Source: Pseudomonas nitroreducens
GTDB taxonomy: Bacteria > Pseudomonadota > Gammaproteobacteria > Pseudomonadales > Pseudomonadaceae
Assembly (NCBI RefSeq): GCF_014204515.1
Contig: NZ_JACHLI010000049.1
Location: forward strand, 1-38,798
Direction: 5' to 3'
Length of the DNA: 38,798 nucleotides
The position numbers were made by a program, and so were the translations under genes. This document shows positions 30,946 to 38,698 of this stretch, piece by piece (the first letter of the stretch is position 1; every line of letters starts with the position of its first letter). Under the pieces are notes generated by a model. That model did not search any database and had not been told where the DNA came from. It was given only the letters and a program-made list of their open reading frames with translations.

Positions 30946-31662
30946 ATGGCCAGATGCAAAACAGAATCTCAGCAGGTCAGCGGTGCCAACCCGGCTTCTC
31001 TCCCGGAAATCCTGACTCTATTGCGGCAAGAGCGAAAGCACTCTGTCATTATCTCAAAAAGAGGCGTTGAGGCTCGGGAAGTGAAGAGCTGGCTCATGAG
31101 CTTCGCAGACAACGAGCTACCTCTGCCATCCTTGATTGTTGCTGACTCCTTCAACTGCCCCAGTATTCTAGACTCTCTTAAGCAACTGAAGCTGCCTTAC
31201 AGTCTTACCACTCTGTCGTCCTTGCAGGACAAACTCTCACCCACGTTCTTCGAGCAGATCGCCGCCAGCTCCGTTGTCCAGGTGATAATTGCCGATCTGT
31301 TCTCTGACGGGCAGGGCGCTTTCTGGAACTCTCTTGGAGAGTATGTAGGCAGCCACATCGCTCTTCAGAACGCTGGCGCTGAGATCTGTGCACCGACTCT
31401 CCCCATCCTAGTGATGAACTTCGATGAGAAAATGCCTGAGGGATTCAGTAGCTTGGTGGAAAATGCTGCTTTCGCAGTTAACCTCATCATGATCACAGAC
31501 CAAACTGAGTCGCAACTCGAGGTAAGAAAAGCGGGAAGCCCTGAGCGTGAGATATCAATCTCCGAATACAGGCAAAGAGCATCACGCTTTGCAACTATGA
31601 AGATTTCGCTATTTGGCTCGATTGAGTCCTTTGTTGATCCGCACAAGCTAATCCAGGCATGA
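30946..31662 (+). CDS. Hypothetical 238-residue protein, divergent from operator gene
   Basis: An apparently soluble protein of unknown family, starting at ATG 30946. Alternating strand/helix segments such as H-S-V-I-I-S, P-S-L-I-V-A-D, V-V-Q-V-I-I-A-D and I-L-V-M-N-F-D suggest a Rossmann-like or P-loop-like fold, but no GxxxxGK[ST] motif is present. It appears less GC rich than its neighbours, hinting at a separate origin. It is divergent from the palindrome-controlled gene, so the same operator may affect both. A strong terminator follows. Confidence 0.65.
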   Translation: MARCKTESQQVSGANPASLPEILTLLRQERKHSVIISKRGVEAREVKSWLMSFADNELPLPSLIVADSFNCPSILDSLKQLKLPYSLTTLSSLQDKLSPTFFEQIAASSVVQVIIADLFSDGQGAFWNSLGEYVGSHIALQNAGAEICAPTLPILVMNFDEKMPEGFSSLVENAAFAVNLIMITDQTESQLEVRKAGSPEREISISEYRQRASRFATMKISLFGSIESFVDPHKLIQA

Positions 31663-31687
31663 AAAGGGGCGCATCTGCGCCCCTTTT
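31662..31687. terminator. Strong bidirectional terminator
   Basis: A 12-bp stem, A-A-A-A-G-G-G-G-C-G-C-A with its complement, and a 2-nt TC loop end in TTTTCTTT on the plus strand and TTTTCAT on the reverse. It lies between two convergent genes, overlapping the final base of the upstream stop codon. Confidence 0.8.
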
Positions 31688-31689
31688 CT

Positions 31690-32172
31690 TTACCCGGCTT
31701 TCGCCTGCTTGTCCTTAAGCATCCTCGCACTCAGCGCCGCCTCGCAGGCCAGGTCATGGAGCTCGTCCAGGCGCGCCGGACGGAACCCATTCGCGTTATG
31801 AACCCATCCCTCCCCGTTCACCAAGTCGAAGAATAGCCACTTCTGCGGAGTAGAGGTTCGCAGGGTGACATCAACCGGGGCTAGCAGATGCTCAATGGTG
31901 TCGCGGCTGCGCAACCGCTGGGCGCCCTCCTCTGCATCCATCTTGGGCCCAACGTCCGTCGCATCGGCAGCCGTAGCCGCTTCCGCGAAGGCATCGACTC
32001 TCATGCAACCGCCCAGGGCGCCTTCGCGGATCTTGCCGTCTACATAACCCCAGATCACGTCGAACAGCTGGGTGCCATCCTGGTAGAAGTTGGCCAACTG
32101 CAGGACTCGGCGCTCCCCTCCGGGGAAGTTGAAGCTGGAGCCGACGGTGACGGCCTCGATTGGTACGGGCAT
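31690..32172 (-). CDS. Hypothetical 160-residue protein
   Basis: The start is ATG 32172 with GAGGA 8 nt upstream. The frame back to 32295 would add a Pro/Gly-rich stretch that is unlikely to be translated. The product is soluble, with an Ala/Asp/Glu-rich middle and a C-terminal helical segment (H-D-L-A-C-E-A-A-L-S-A). The N-terminus V-G-S-S-F-N-F-P-G-G-E-R is strand-like. Family not recognised. It is the last gene of a reverse-strand series from 34238. Confidence 0.6.
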   Translation of the reverse strand: MPVPIEAVTVGSSFNFPGGERRVLQLANFYQDGTQLFDVIWGYVDGKIREGALGGCMRVDAFAEAATAADATDVGPKMDAEEGAQRLRSRDTIEHLLAPVDVTLRTSTPQKWLFFDLVNGEGWVHNANGFRPARLDELHDLACEAALSARMLKDKQAKAG

Positions 32173-32291
32173 AGGGGCTTCCTCAGGATTGCTGCGGCCG
32201 CCTGGGTGGAGCTGCCGAGGATTGCAGATTGAGAATCCCCCGTAGGGGACTGGGGACGGCGGGCCGAAGAGTTCAGGCCCGCCTTTAGGGG

Positions 32292-32672
32292 TCACGCCGG
32301 GGTTGCTTTGTCGGCCTGTGCAGCCTTGGCTTGATCACGGGCGTCGAGCTTCTGGCGAATCTTCTCCGCAAACGGAGCCGGGATGAAGGCCAGGATGAAG
32401 CTGAACAGAACGATACCGAAACCACCCGGCAAGAACGCAGCAAACACCGCGACGATGACCGTCAGGCAGCTGGGTATCAGCTTGGCCACGATGCACGCTA
32501 AGAACGCGAGTAAGTCGGCCAGGAAGTTCGGCACCCACAACACATGGTAGAAGTCCTGGATGATGTACTTCAGCTCGATCCAGGAAACGAAGGTCGCGAT
32601 AGCCGCGAAGTTGAAAGCCGGGCCGACAATCGCAAACATGAAGATCGGCCAGAGAATCAGGTAAGCACGCAT
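32292..32672 (-). CDS. Polytopic membrane protein, 126 residues
   Basis: The start is ATG 32672 with AGGAGA 8 nt upstream, rather than the frame start at 32741. Three or four hydrophobic segments cover most of residues 3-100 (for example L-I-L-W-P-I-F-M-F-A-I-V, L-L-A-F-L-A-C-I-V). The last 25 residues are Lys/Ala/Asp rich and cytoplasmic. The preceding membrane-anchored gene is 11 nt upstream, so both are probably cotranscribed. Function unknown. Confidence 0.65.
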   Translation of the reverse strand: MRAYLILWPIFMFAIVGPAFNFAAIATFVSWIELKYIIQDFYHVLWVPNFLADLLAFLACIVAKLIPSCLTVIVAVFAAFLPGGFGIVLFSFILAFIPAPFAEKIRQKLDARDQAKAAQADKATPA

Positions 32673-32683
32673 GTCACGTCTCC

Positions 32684-33355
32684 TCAGATGGCGCCATCTT
32701 TCCAGGACAACACGGAGAAACTCCGGGTCTTCATGATCCACGACTGAATCGGGCTCCGATTCGTGTCGCGGCGCAGATCAGCCTTGACCACTACGTTCTT
32801 GTTGAAGCCATCGATGATGAACTCAACGGTGTTGTAGCCCAGGAACTTCAGCGTCATGCCGGTGCACTCGTTCGCGGGATTATCCAGCGGTACGAGCTTG
32901 CCATTCTGGGTTCGATCCACGTAAATCATGTCGCCAGCGTTGATGTCGTTGGCACGGGCAGCGTTGTACTTGCGGGCGCCCTGGTCTATCGAACAGTACG
33001 ACCTGGAGAACGCCGGGTAGCCATCGACTTTCGTGTAGCGCTCCGGGATGCCTGCAGCCTTCAGCTTCTCGATATCCGGGCCCGAGAAGACGATGCGGAA
33101 ACCGTCCTCGAGCGCGTTCGGCACGCGGCCATAGACGACCCCTTTGTCCATGACGTCCAGCTCGAGGTGAGCGTTGATGGGCGTCGTGTGGGGATAGCCA
33201 TTGACGTTGAAGCCCATGGAGACATCACCGACATAGTGGTCTGCCACCGGGGTGCGGATATAGCCGAACAGAACCTCGGCAACGAGCCAGATCACCACCA
33301 GGAGCATGAGTGCTGCCCGGAAGCTCTTGAAGCGGAAGGGATACTTTGTACTCAT
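32684..33355 (-). CDS. Membrane-anchored protein, 223 residues
   Basis: The start is ATG 33355 with AAGGA 7 nt upstream. A short basic N-terminus (K-Y-P-F-R-F-K-S-F-R) leads into one hydrophobic segment, about residues 15-33, followed by an exported domain of about 190 residues. Two Cys (Y-C-S-I-D-Q, N-E-C-T-G-M-T) may form a disulfide. It is probably a type II inner-membrane protein with a periplasmic domain. Family not recognised. Confidence 0.66.
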   Translation of the reverse strand: MSTKYPFRFKSFRAALMLLVVIWLVAEVLFGYIRTPVADHYVGDVSMGFNVNGYPHTTPINAHLELDVMDKGVVYGRVPNALEDGFRIVFSGPDIEKLKAAGIPERYTKVDGYPAFSRSYCSIDQGARKYNAARANDINAGDMIYVDRTQNGKLVPLDNPANECTGMTLKFLGYNTVEFIIDGFNKNVVVKADLRRDTNRSPIQSWIMKTRSFSVLSWKDGAI

Positions 33356-33475
33356 CGCCAATCCTTTTGTGATGATTGTTTTGCGCGGGGATGATATCGA
33401 TGCCGGCACCTGACAGCAATATGCCATCAGGGAGCCGCTATCATCTGATCTGCAATTGCAAGCTAAAGCGGCCGG

Positions 33476-33712
33476 TTAGGACTCAGCTTGTGCCTGCCCT
33501 TGCTCCACTGCTTCGGCTTCGGTTGCTTCGATCTGGGCGTTGATCACCTTCATCTCCGCCTTCAGCTCAGACACGCCACCGTAGAAGTGACGGTCGCCTT
33601 CGGGGAAGGTGATGTGCCAGGGGGAATGGGAGTCCACGCGGACGGCGTTGAAGGTGCGTTCGCCGATAGTGTGTTCGACGGACTGCTGTTCTTCTTTCTG
33701 CGGAATGGCCAT
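33476..33712 (-). CDS. Hypothetical 78-residue acidic protein
   Basis: The start is ATG 33712 with AAGGA 7 nt upstream. The much longer frame to 33886 has a Ser/Thr/Pro run typical of a shadow. The product has a Glu/Gln-rich N-terminus, a middle F-P-E-G-D-R-H-F-Y-G-G, and an acidic helical C-terminus. Unknown function. It lies between lipoprotein and membrane genes on the same strand. Confidence 0.55.
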   Translation of the reverse strand: MAIPQKEEQQSVEHTIGERTFNAVRVDSHSPWHITFPEGDRHFYGGVSELKAEMKVINAQIEATEAEAVEQGQAQAES

Positions 33713-33788
33713 GTTCGAATCCTTTTCGAGGTTGGCTGGGGTGGAGCATACCGGCCCTGCAGGCCGCAGGGCCGGCACTGGCGCCGGC

Positions 33789-34238
33789 TTAGAGTACGCC
33801 GGAGTACTTCGCTTCGATAGCACGCTGTTCGCGGATGTGCTGCTCGTAGCTGATTTCCTTGTCCTCGAGCTTGTGGTCGAGGTCACGCAGGGCTTTGGCC
33901 TTCTCGCGCTCTACCGAAGCCTTGGTGGCGTAGTAGTTACGAGCTTCGGCGGCGCCGTGGGTGTCAAAGGGCATCCAGAGGGGCCCGAGGAACGGGTATA
34001 GTGGCAGGGTACTTACCGCCAAGAATGGGTGACCCGTATAGAAGTAGCCCGCCATCGGGAGTACGCCGAGGCCAGCGGCCAGGGCCGGGTTCTTCTCATG
34101 AACTTCGAGGCCTTTCTGGCGATAGGTTTCGAGCTCTTGCTCTTGGCCCTCGATCAGCTTGGTTGTGCAGCCCTGCAGGGTCACACCGAGAACGGCGACA
34201 GCCAGGAGCGCCTTGGCAGCGGATTTCATCGAACGCAT
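33789..34238 (-). CDS. Lipoprotein, 149 residues
   Basis: The start is ATG 34238 with GAGG 5 nt upstream (ATG 34229 is an alternative). The signal sequence ends in lipobox L-Q-G-C (Cys24). A Tyr/Pro-rich hydrophobic middle (A-G-Y-F-Y-T-G-H-P-F) follows and might be partly membrane embedded. The C-terminus is a charged helical coil (R-E-K-A-K-A-L-R-D-L-D-H-K-L-E-D). First gene after the promoter at 34306-34335, probably leading an operon that runs to 31690. Confidence 0.7.
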   Translation of the reverse strand: MRSMKSAAKALLAVAVLGVTLQGCTTKLIEGQEQELETYRQKGLEVHEKNPALAAGLGVLPMAGYFYTGHPFLAVSTLPLYPFLGPLWMPFDTHGAAEARNYYATKASVEREKAKALRDLDHKLEDKEISYEQHIREQRAIEAKYSGVL

Positions 34239-34305
34239 GTTTCCCTCAATTTCAGTCTGTTGTGTCCGTTGCCGTCCGTTTTGGCCTAGCGCCGAACCTG
34301 GGGCA

Positions 34306-34335
34306 AGTATAATTGAATGCACTTTTTTCAGTCAA
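34306..34335 (-). promoter_or_regulatory. Promoter with a related spacer element
   Basis: On the reverse strand, TTGACT (34335-34330) and TATACT (34311-34306) are 18 nt apart. The spacer contains AAGTGCATTCAAT, matching one arm and centre of the 30830-30848 palindrome. It drives the lipoprotein gene starting at 34238. Confidence 0.6.
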
Positions 34336-34608
34336 CAAATACCGCTTCTTTTTATCGTTTATTGCAGGAAAGATCATACCCACAACCCTGATTCTGCCTA
34401 GCTCCAGGCATAGTGCGGCGTGGTGTTCAATGCTCCGCCACTTCTTGCCAAAACAGCATTCTGCCCAAGAACAATCAACCCTGCATAGAGCGTTGTAGAA
34501 AGCCCACCTGCAGGCCCCCACGAAAGCGTCCTTTATAGACATATTGCAAGCCAACAACTCCCCTGCCACTATGCCTGGCTATCGGCATTAGCCCATGAAA
34601 GGCTCCCC
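34336..34608. other. Intergenic region without a supported gene
   Basis: This 273-nt stretch lies between the divergent promoter at 34306-34335 and the membrane-protein operon. Both strands contain stops. A few AT-rich boxes occur, such as TTTATAG near 34533, but no convincing promoter pair, hairpin or ORF was found. The promoter of the downstream operon should be here. Confidence 0.4.
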
Positions 34609-35001
34609 ATGTCTGCCAAGATGGCCAAGCTCAAGCAGAGCACCTACGCGCTCACCAGATGGTTGTACCAAGATGCCGCGCCGTGGATCGTGCTAGCGTT
34701 CTTCGGCACCCTGACCTCGATGGTTGCCGGGAAGTGGATGATCACCTCTCCAATGCTCGGTGCCCCTCCAGAGCTCGTAGCCCTAGCAGCTCGTGCCGAC
34801 TGGTGCTTCTTCAACAACAACGTGCTCGTCAGCCTACCGATCACCCTCATGGGGCTGTTCGCGCTGACTCTGATCTTTGGGCTCTGGTTTGGCCTGGTTG
34901 GCCCTTTCATTTTCGCCACAGCCCTTTGGCTGCACATGGGTAACCAGAGCCGAAAGCGCTCCAAGCAGCACTCCGACAAGAACAAAGACCCCGAGGTTTG
35001 A
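34609..35001 (+). CDS. Membrane protein, first of six-gene operon
   Basis: A 130-residue protein with AAAGG about 7 nt before ATG 34609. Hydrophobic segments lie around residues 24-43 and 70-100, followed by a basic, polar tail (R-K-R-S-K-Q-H-S-D-K-N-K). The first gene of a run whose next members are small membrane proteins. Family not recognised. It lacks the C-x-K-G tail motif of the following four, so is probably not their paralogue. Confidence 0.65.
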   Translation: MSAKMAKLKQSTYALTRWLYQDAAPWIVLAFFGTLTSMVAGKWMITSPMLGAPPELVALAARADWCFFNNNVLVSLPITLMGLFALTLIFGLWFGLVGPFIFATALWLHMGNQSRKRSKQHSDKNKDPEV

Positions 35002-35003
35002 CG

Positions 35004-35609
35004 ATGAGCACCAGCGACAACCAGCTGCCCTGTGACATCAATACCCTGCGCGCCGGCCTGTGGCCTGCCATCTATGACACGATCTGCAAACCGTTGCTGC
35101 TGTGTGTTGTCTATGCCGTGTGCTGGTCGATCTGGGCACTCGCATGGGCAGTCCACGGCGTATGCAAGGTGCTTAATGCCCCAGGCATCATCTGCCGCGC
35201 TGCGCTGAAGGTGATCGCCCTGGTGTTCGAAGCCGCCTTCTGGCTGGTGCTCAATGGGGTGAAGCTGGTACTGCTAGTTGTTGCAACTTGCCTGTGCTTT
35301 GTTGCTCTGCTGCAAGTAGGGCTCTTGGTTGCACACATTCCGGGCATTTGTGAGCTGTCGAACTACATCCATGGGTTCGACCAAGGCTGCGCCCAGGTAC
35401 TTCCCCTGTTCATCAACGATGATCTCCTGACCCTGAAGCACGCGGCACTCGGGATCTTCAATTCGATCATCGCGGTCTGTTTTGTGGTTTTCGCCATTTC
35501 CGGACTGATTCTTGGTGCTATTGCAGTCCTTGAATACCTCTGCAACAAGGGTAGGAGCCAGCTGGCACGCACTCAAGGCATCCCCACTGGATCGGAACAG
35601 GTGCAGTGA
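35004..35609 (+). CDS. Paralogous membrane protein 1 (201 residues)
   Basis: ATG 35004 has GAGG 7 nt upstream and follows the previous stop by 2 nt. The N-terminus contains A-G-L-W-P-A-I-Y-D-T, the family start signature. Hydrophobic segments run from about residue 30 to 185, making three or four membrane passes. The C-terminus has the family motif L-C-N-K-G-R-S-Q-L-A. This is the longest of the four paralogues. Function unknown. Confidence 0.68.
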   Translation: MSTSDNQLPCDINTLRAGLWPAIYDTICKPLLLCVVYAVCWSIWALAWAVHGVCKVLNAPGIICRAALKVIALVFEAAFWLVLNGVKLVLLVVATCLCFVALLQVGLLVAHIPGICELSNYIHGFDQGCAQVLPLFINDDLLTLKHAALGIFNSIIAVCFVVFAISGLILGAIAVLEYLCNKGRSQLARTQGIPTGSEQVQ

Positions 35610-36037
35610 TGAGATCACTCGATCAGAACCCGCACGGCCCTGTCTCGGTTCATACCGCTGTCTCAGCCCCGGCAAACTGCACTCCAAGGACATTCCTTGC
35701 CGGTCTGTGGCCTTGGGTCACTGACTGTTTCTGGCCGCCCTTTGCACGCCCGGCCAAGTTCGCCCTGGGCTGCATGGCACTTTTCCAGGTGTCTATCCTG
35801 GTAGCACAGCTGTTGGATTTCCTGGGCTACTTCCCCTTTAACCAGCACCCAACGATCTGGATTTTGTTCACCGGGAGCTTGAGCGCCAACCTGATGGCCG
35901 TGGCCGGCGGTTTCTTCCCAACAGTGATCGCAATCTGGCTGACCATCATGGCTGGGATTTTCCTGCCTGAGTGGTGTAAGACGGTCTGCAACAAGGGCCA
36001 ATCGCGACTCGCGCAAAAGGGAGTCGATCAGAAATGA
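35609..36037 (+). CDS. Paralogous membrane protein 2 (142 residues)
   Basis: ATG 35609 overlaps the previous stop (TGATG). The family signatures are A-G-L-W-P-W-V-T-D-C-F-W-P near residue 31 and V-C-N-K-G-Q-S-R-L-A near the C-terminus. Hydrophobic segments are A-L-F-Q-V-S-I-L-V-A-Q-L-L and V-I-A-I-W-L-T-I-M-A-G. Probably an inner-membrane protein that forms a set with its neighbours. The start of the next gene overlaps its stop. Confidence 0.68.
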   Translation: MRSLDQNPHGPVSVHTAVSAPANCTPRTFLAGLWPWVTDCFWPPFARPAKFALGCMALFQVSILVAQLLDFLGYFPFNQHPTIWILFTGSLSANLMAVAGGFFPTVIAIWLTIMAGIFLPEWCKTVCNKGQSRLAQKGVDQK

Positions 36038-36474
36038 GCGACGATCAGCTCAACCCTATTCCACTGACCCTACCCACAGCGCCGAAGGTGGAGTGCAACC
36101 TCCACACACTTTCGGTAGGCCTGGGCCCGTGGATCTCGGAAGAGGTCTGGCCGTACCTCAGGGGGCTACTTGAGATCCTTGGGTTTTGCCTGCTGTACTT
36201 CCAAGCCTCGATACTGCTCTACCGCCCCGTTTACCACTATGGCCTGAGCCCCTTTGATAACCCGCCGGGAGTATGGATTCTCTTCATCGGCGAACCCCAC
36301 CTCCAGTTCGAGGCGGTTATGGGGGGCGCTTTCCCTACTTTCGTCGGTCTCGCTCTACTGGGTATCGGGCACTTAGCGTCCCGCGCGCTACTGCAGTCGA
36401 TCTGCAGGAAGGGCCAGGAAAAGATCGCAGCGCGCGCAACCAGGTCAGCGCAACCAAAGGACAGCGAAGCATGA
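36034..36474 (+). CDS. Paralogous membrane protein 3 (146 residues)
   Basis: ATG 36034 overlaps the previous stop as ATGA. Signatures: V-G-L-G-P-W-I-S-E-E-V-W-P and I-C-R-K-G-Q-E-K-I-A-A-R. Two or three hydrophobic segments lie between them, with a conserved V-W-I-L-F-I-G loop matching I-W-I-L-F-T-G of the previous protein. The C-terminal tail is basic and polar. Unknown function. Confidence 0.68.
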   Translation: MSDDQLNPIPLTLPTAPKVECNLHTLSVGLGPWISEEVWPYLRGLLEILGFCLLYFQASILLYRPVYHYGLSPFDNPPGVWILFIGEPHLQFEAVMGGAFPTFVGLALLGIGHLASRALLQSICRKGQEKIAARATRSAQPKDSEA

Positions 36475-36935
36475 AAATGATCGAAGGTGGCGCCTTCCCA
36501 CCCTACCCCGAGGTGTCGACCAACATCCCTGGCCAGGCTCCGGTACCCACGGGTACATCCCGCAGGATTTCGGCAAAATCGTTCAAGGTAGGTCTCCGCC
36601 CTTGGGCCAAGGAAGTACTCTGGCCTTTCTGCCGAGCCCTCCTTTTCCTGGGAGGCTTTTGCCAGCTCTGCGTCCTCGCCATCAACATCAAGACCTTGCT
36701 TGGGATCACTTTTCTCGATACCTACGCCCCTCACAGCTGGATCGTGTTCGGCGGCACCTTCAATCAAACGATGGACGACATTCTGGTGGGAGGTGTCATT
36801 TTAGTGCCAACCATTGCTGCAGTGGGGCTTAGCTATCTGTCGGGCTGGCTCCTCATGGACTCCATCTGCAGAAAAGGTGACCAGCGTCTCTCAGCAGAGG
36901 CTTCGAAACATCAGGACGAGGTGCCCAGTGCTTAA
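36471..36935 (+). CDS. Paralogous membrane protein 4 (154 residues)
   Basis: ATG 36471 overlaps the previous stop. A polar, Pro-rich N-terminus of about 35 residues precedes V-G-L-R-P-W-A-K-E-V-L-W-P. Membrane segments then follow, with S-W-I-V-F-G-G corresponding to W-I-L-F of the others, and the C-terminus has I-C-R-K-G-D-Q-R-L-S. The fourth paralogue of the set. The next gene starts 8 nt before its stop. Confidence 0.68.
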   Translation: MKMIEGGAFPPYPEVSTNIPGQAPVPTGTSRRISAKSFKVGLRPWAKEVLWPFCRALLFLGGFCQLCVLAINIKTLLGITFLDTYAPHSWIVFGGTFNQTMDDILVGGVILVPTIAAVGLSYLSGWLLMDSICRKGDQRLSAEASKHQDEVPSA

Positions 36936-37362
36936 CTCGACCCTTCAAGGCACACTCTCCCCGTTCGAGGAGTACGAGCCCTTCCAGAGCCTCCTGGGAG
37001 GCCATCAGAAGACGCGCTCAGGAAAACTGCTGCCGTGGATCACCGGAAGACTTTTTAACGCACTGGCGGCCCACCAGAAGCGCAGGGCGCGACATAAAGC
37101 GAAGGTTGCTCGGATGATGAAAGCCCGCGAAGACGAAATCGCTGCCGTTCGCTCCGCTGTATTTGAGCACCGGGCAGCATTGATCGGCCGGGTTTACCGC
37201 CTGCAGCGAGGCATTGGCAGCATGGATGGCCTGATCCAGCACGGCAGCCTTAGGCTACCAGTACGCGGGCCGGCATCTGCATCTGGGCGACACGTAGTCA
37301 TCCGGGAGATCACCATCTCCGGCCAGATCATGGTCGAGCCGGCCAAGCACGTCCTGGACTAG
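36928..37362 (+). CDS. Basic soluble protein, last of operon (144 residues)
   Basis: GTG 36928 has GAGG 8 nt upstream and overlaps the previous gene by 8 nt. The centre is a highly basic helical stretch (H-Q-K-R-R-A-R-H-K-A-K-V-A-R). The C-terminus is strand-like (V-V-I-R-E-I-T-I-S-G). It lacks membrane segments, unlike the genes before it, and may be a cytoplasmic or nucleic-acid-associated partner. It overlaps the convergent gene by 4 nt at its 3' end. Confidence 0.6.
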   Translation: MLNSTLQGTLSPFEEYEPFQSLLGGHQKTRSGKLLPWITGRLFNALAAHQKRRARHKAKVARMMKAREDEIAAVRSAVFEHRAALIGRVYRLQRGIGSMDGLIQHGSLRLPVRGPASASGRHVVIREITISGQIMVEPAKHVLD

Positions 37363-38579
37363 ATCCCGAGTACATCAACGGCCGCCAGGGTCTGCAGGCG
37401 GTCGTTCAGCTCTCCTTCCCTGCCCCGCAGAACATCCGGGCCGAATGCCTGGTACGCAAGCTCCCAGTCATCGGGCCTCTCCATCATGGCCAACACCGAA
37501 TCTTGACCCTCAACCTTGGCAAGACCGGCCAGTATGTCCAAGTGGCCGGGTTCTCTCTCGGGATTAGCCCATGAAGCCCGGAACCGGGATATCAGCTCTT
37601 CGCAGCTCATGTCGGTCGGAATCCCTCGAATGGTGCAAGAACCCTCTTGCAGCCGACAAACAGCTTGGGTTGCCACTGCCCAATCTGAAGTGTCCTTTCG
37701 GGCAGTTCCAAAACTCACATCTACGCCAGCAGGGATGGTCACAGCTAGCTTTTCTGCCTCATAGCGAGATGGATTGATAAAGACCTCCCTTTCCGAGACA
37801 TCCATTCCCAGGACTTCCTTGAGCATCCTAGCGAACAGCAGGCTGCTATTTGAGATACCGATTAGCTGGGTGAAGAAGTCGTCTGAGCAAACACTGGCTA
37901 AAGGCACCACCAACGAATGCATGTCTGACATAAGCGACTGAATGAAGGGGATCGAGTAGTTCTTGGCGAAGTGAAAACTTCCCGGCGGAGCGGCTGTTGC
38001 AGCAAGGCGCTCCCGGCAAATCCCAGCCTTGAGTGGCACCCGATTGGCCAAGACACCTGCAAGCTCATCCATCACCACGGGAGAGGCTTCCAGATGTGGA
38101 AATTGGCAGAGGAAAGAAGCTGTGGATCTGCACAGAACCATTCCGGCCACTTGACGTGCATCCAGTCCGCATTGCATCTCGTCAGTCGTCCACTTGACCA
38201 ATAGCTCATGATCTAGGTCTGTCTCCGCTTCATTTGCGCTCCGAAGACCAAGGGTCAACCCCTTCAGCTGCTGATCAAAAATCGGATCGGTGAGATACCT
38301 CTCTTTCTCCTCTTTGAACCCAGGCAGCCAGGTGGCATAGGTCGAGCGAATATGCGTTCGTTCTAGCTCCTGACTATGGAAAGCATGCAGCGGTATTTGC
38401 TTTTCCCCTGAGCGAGTGTCCAACGTGACAAAGCGTACAGGGTGGAATGGCCGAAGATCGTCGGGATTCGCCTCAACCATCTCCTGCGTGGCCAATACCC
38501 ACATCTCCTCAAACCAGGTGCTATCGATGAGCTGTCCTCTGGATGAGAGCGCTAGCGCCAACTCTGGCCGGTGTAGCAC
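37359..38579 (-). CDS. Hypothetical protein, unusual start region (406+ residues)
   Basis: A long reverse-strand gene of unknown family. GTG 38579 is the first standard in-frame start, but it lacks a Shine-Dalgarno box. The same frame stays open to 38741 and reads like protein (for example G-Q-C-N-I-F-N-E-C-L-A-Y-K-H and R-F-D-A-P-A-K-Q-F-A-G-N-Y). A CTG at 38705 has GGGGAG 7 nt upstream and would give 448 residues. The product is soluble, with several Cys and no membrane segment. It ends convergently, overlapping the gene at 36928-37362. Confidence 0.6.
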   Translation of the reverse strand: MLHRPELALALSSRGQLIDSTWFEEMWVLATQEMVEANPDDLRPFHPVRFVTLDTRSGEKQIPLHAFHSQELERTHIRSTYATWLPGFKEEKERYLTDPIFDQQLKGLTLGLRSANEAETDLDHELLVKWTTDEMQCGLDARQVAGMVLCRSTASFLCQFPHLEASPVVMDELAGVLANRVPLKAGICRERLAATAAPPGSFHFAKNYSIPFIQSLMSDMHSLVVPLASVCSDDFFTQLIGISNSSLLFARMLKEVLGMDVSEREVFINPSRYEAEKLAVTIPAGVDVSFGTARKDTSDWAVATQAVCRLQEGSCTIRGIPTDMSCEELISRFRASWANPEREPGHLDILAGLAKVEGQDSVLAMMERPDDWELAYQAFGPDVLRGREGELNDRLQTLAAVDVLGI

Positions 38580-38698
38580 ACCGTCGCGAAGCTCAGGAAT
38601 GTAATTCCCGGCGAATTGTTTGGCAGGAGCATCAAAGCGGTAGCTTGGGTGTTTGTATGCTAGGCACTCATTGAAGATGTTGCACTGCCCCTTAAGAC

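Noticed and set aside
30946..31662. A P-loop ATPase
   Set aside because: The strand pattern is suggestive, but no GxxxxGK[ST] sequence is present.
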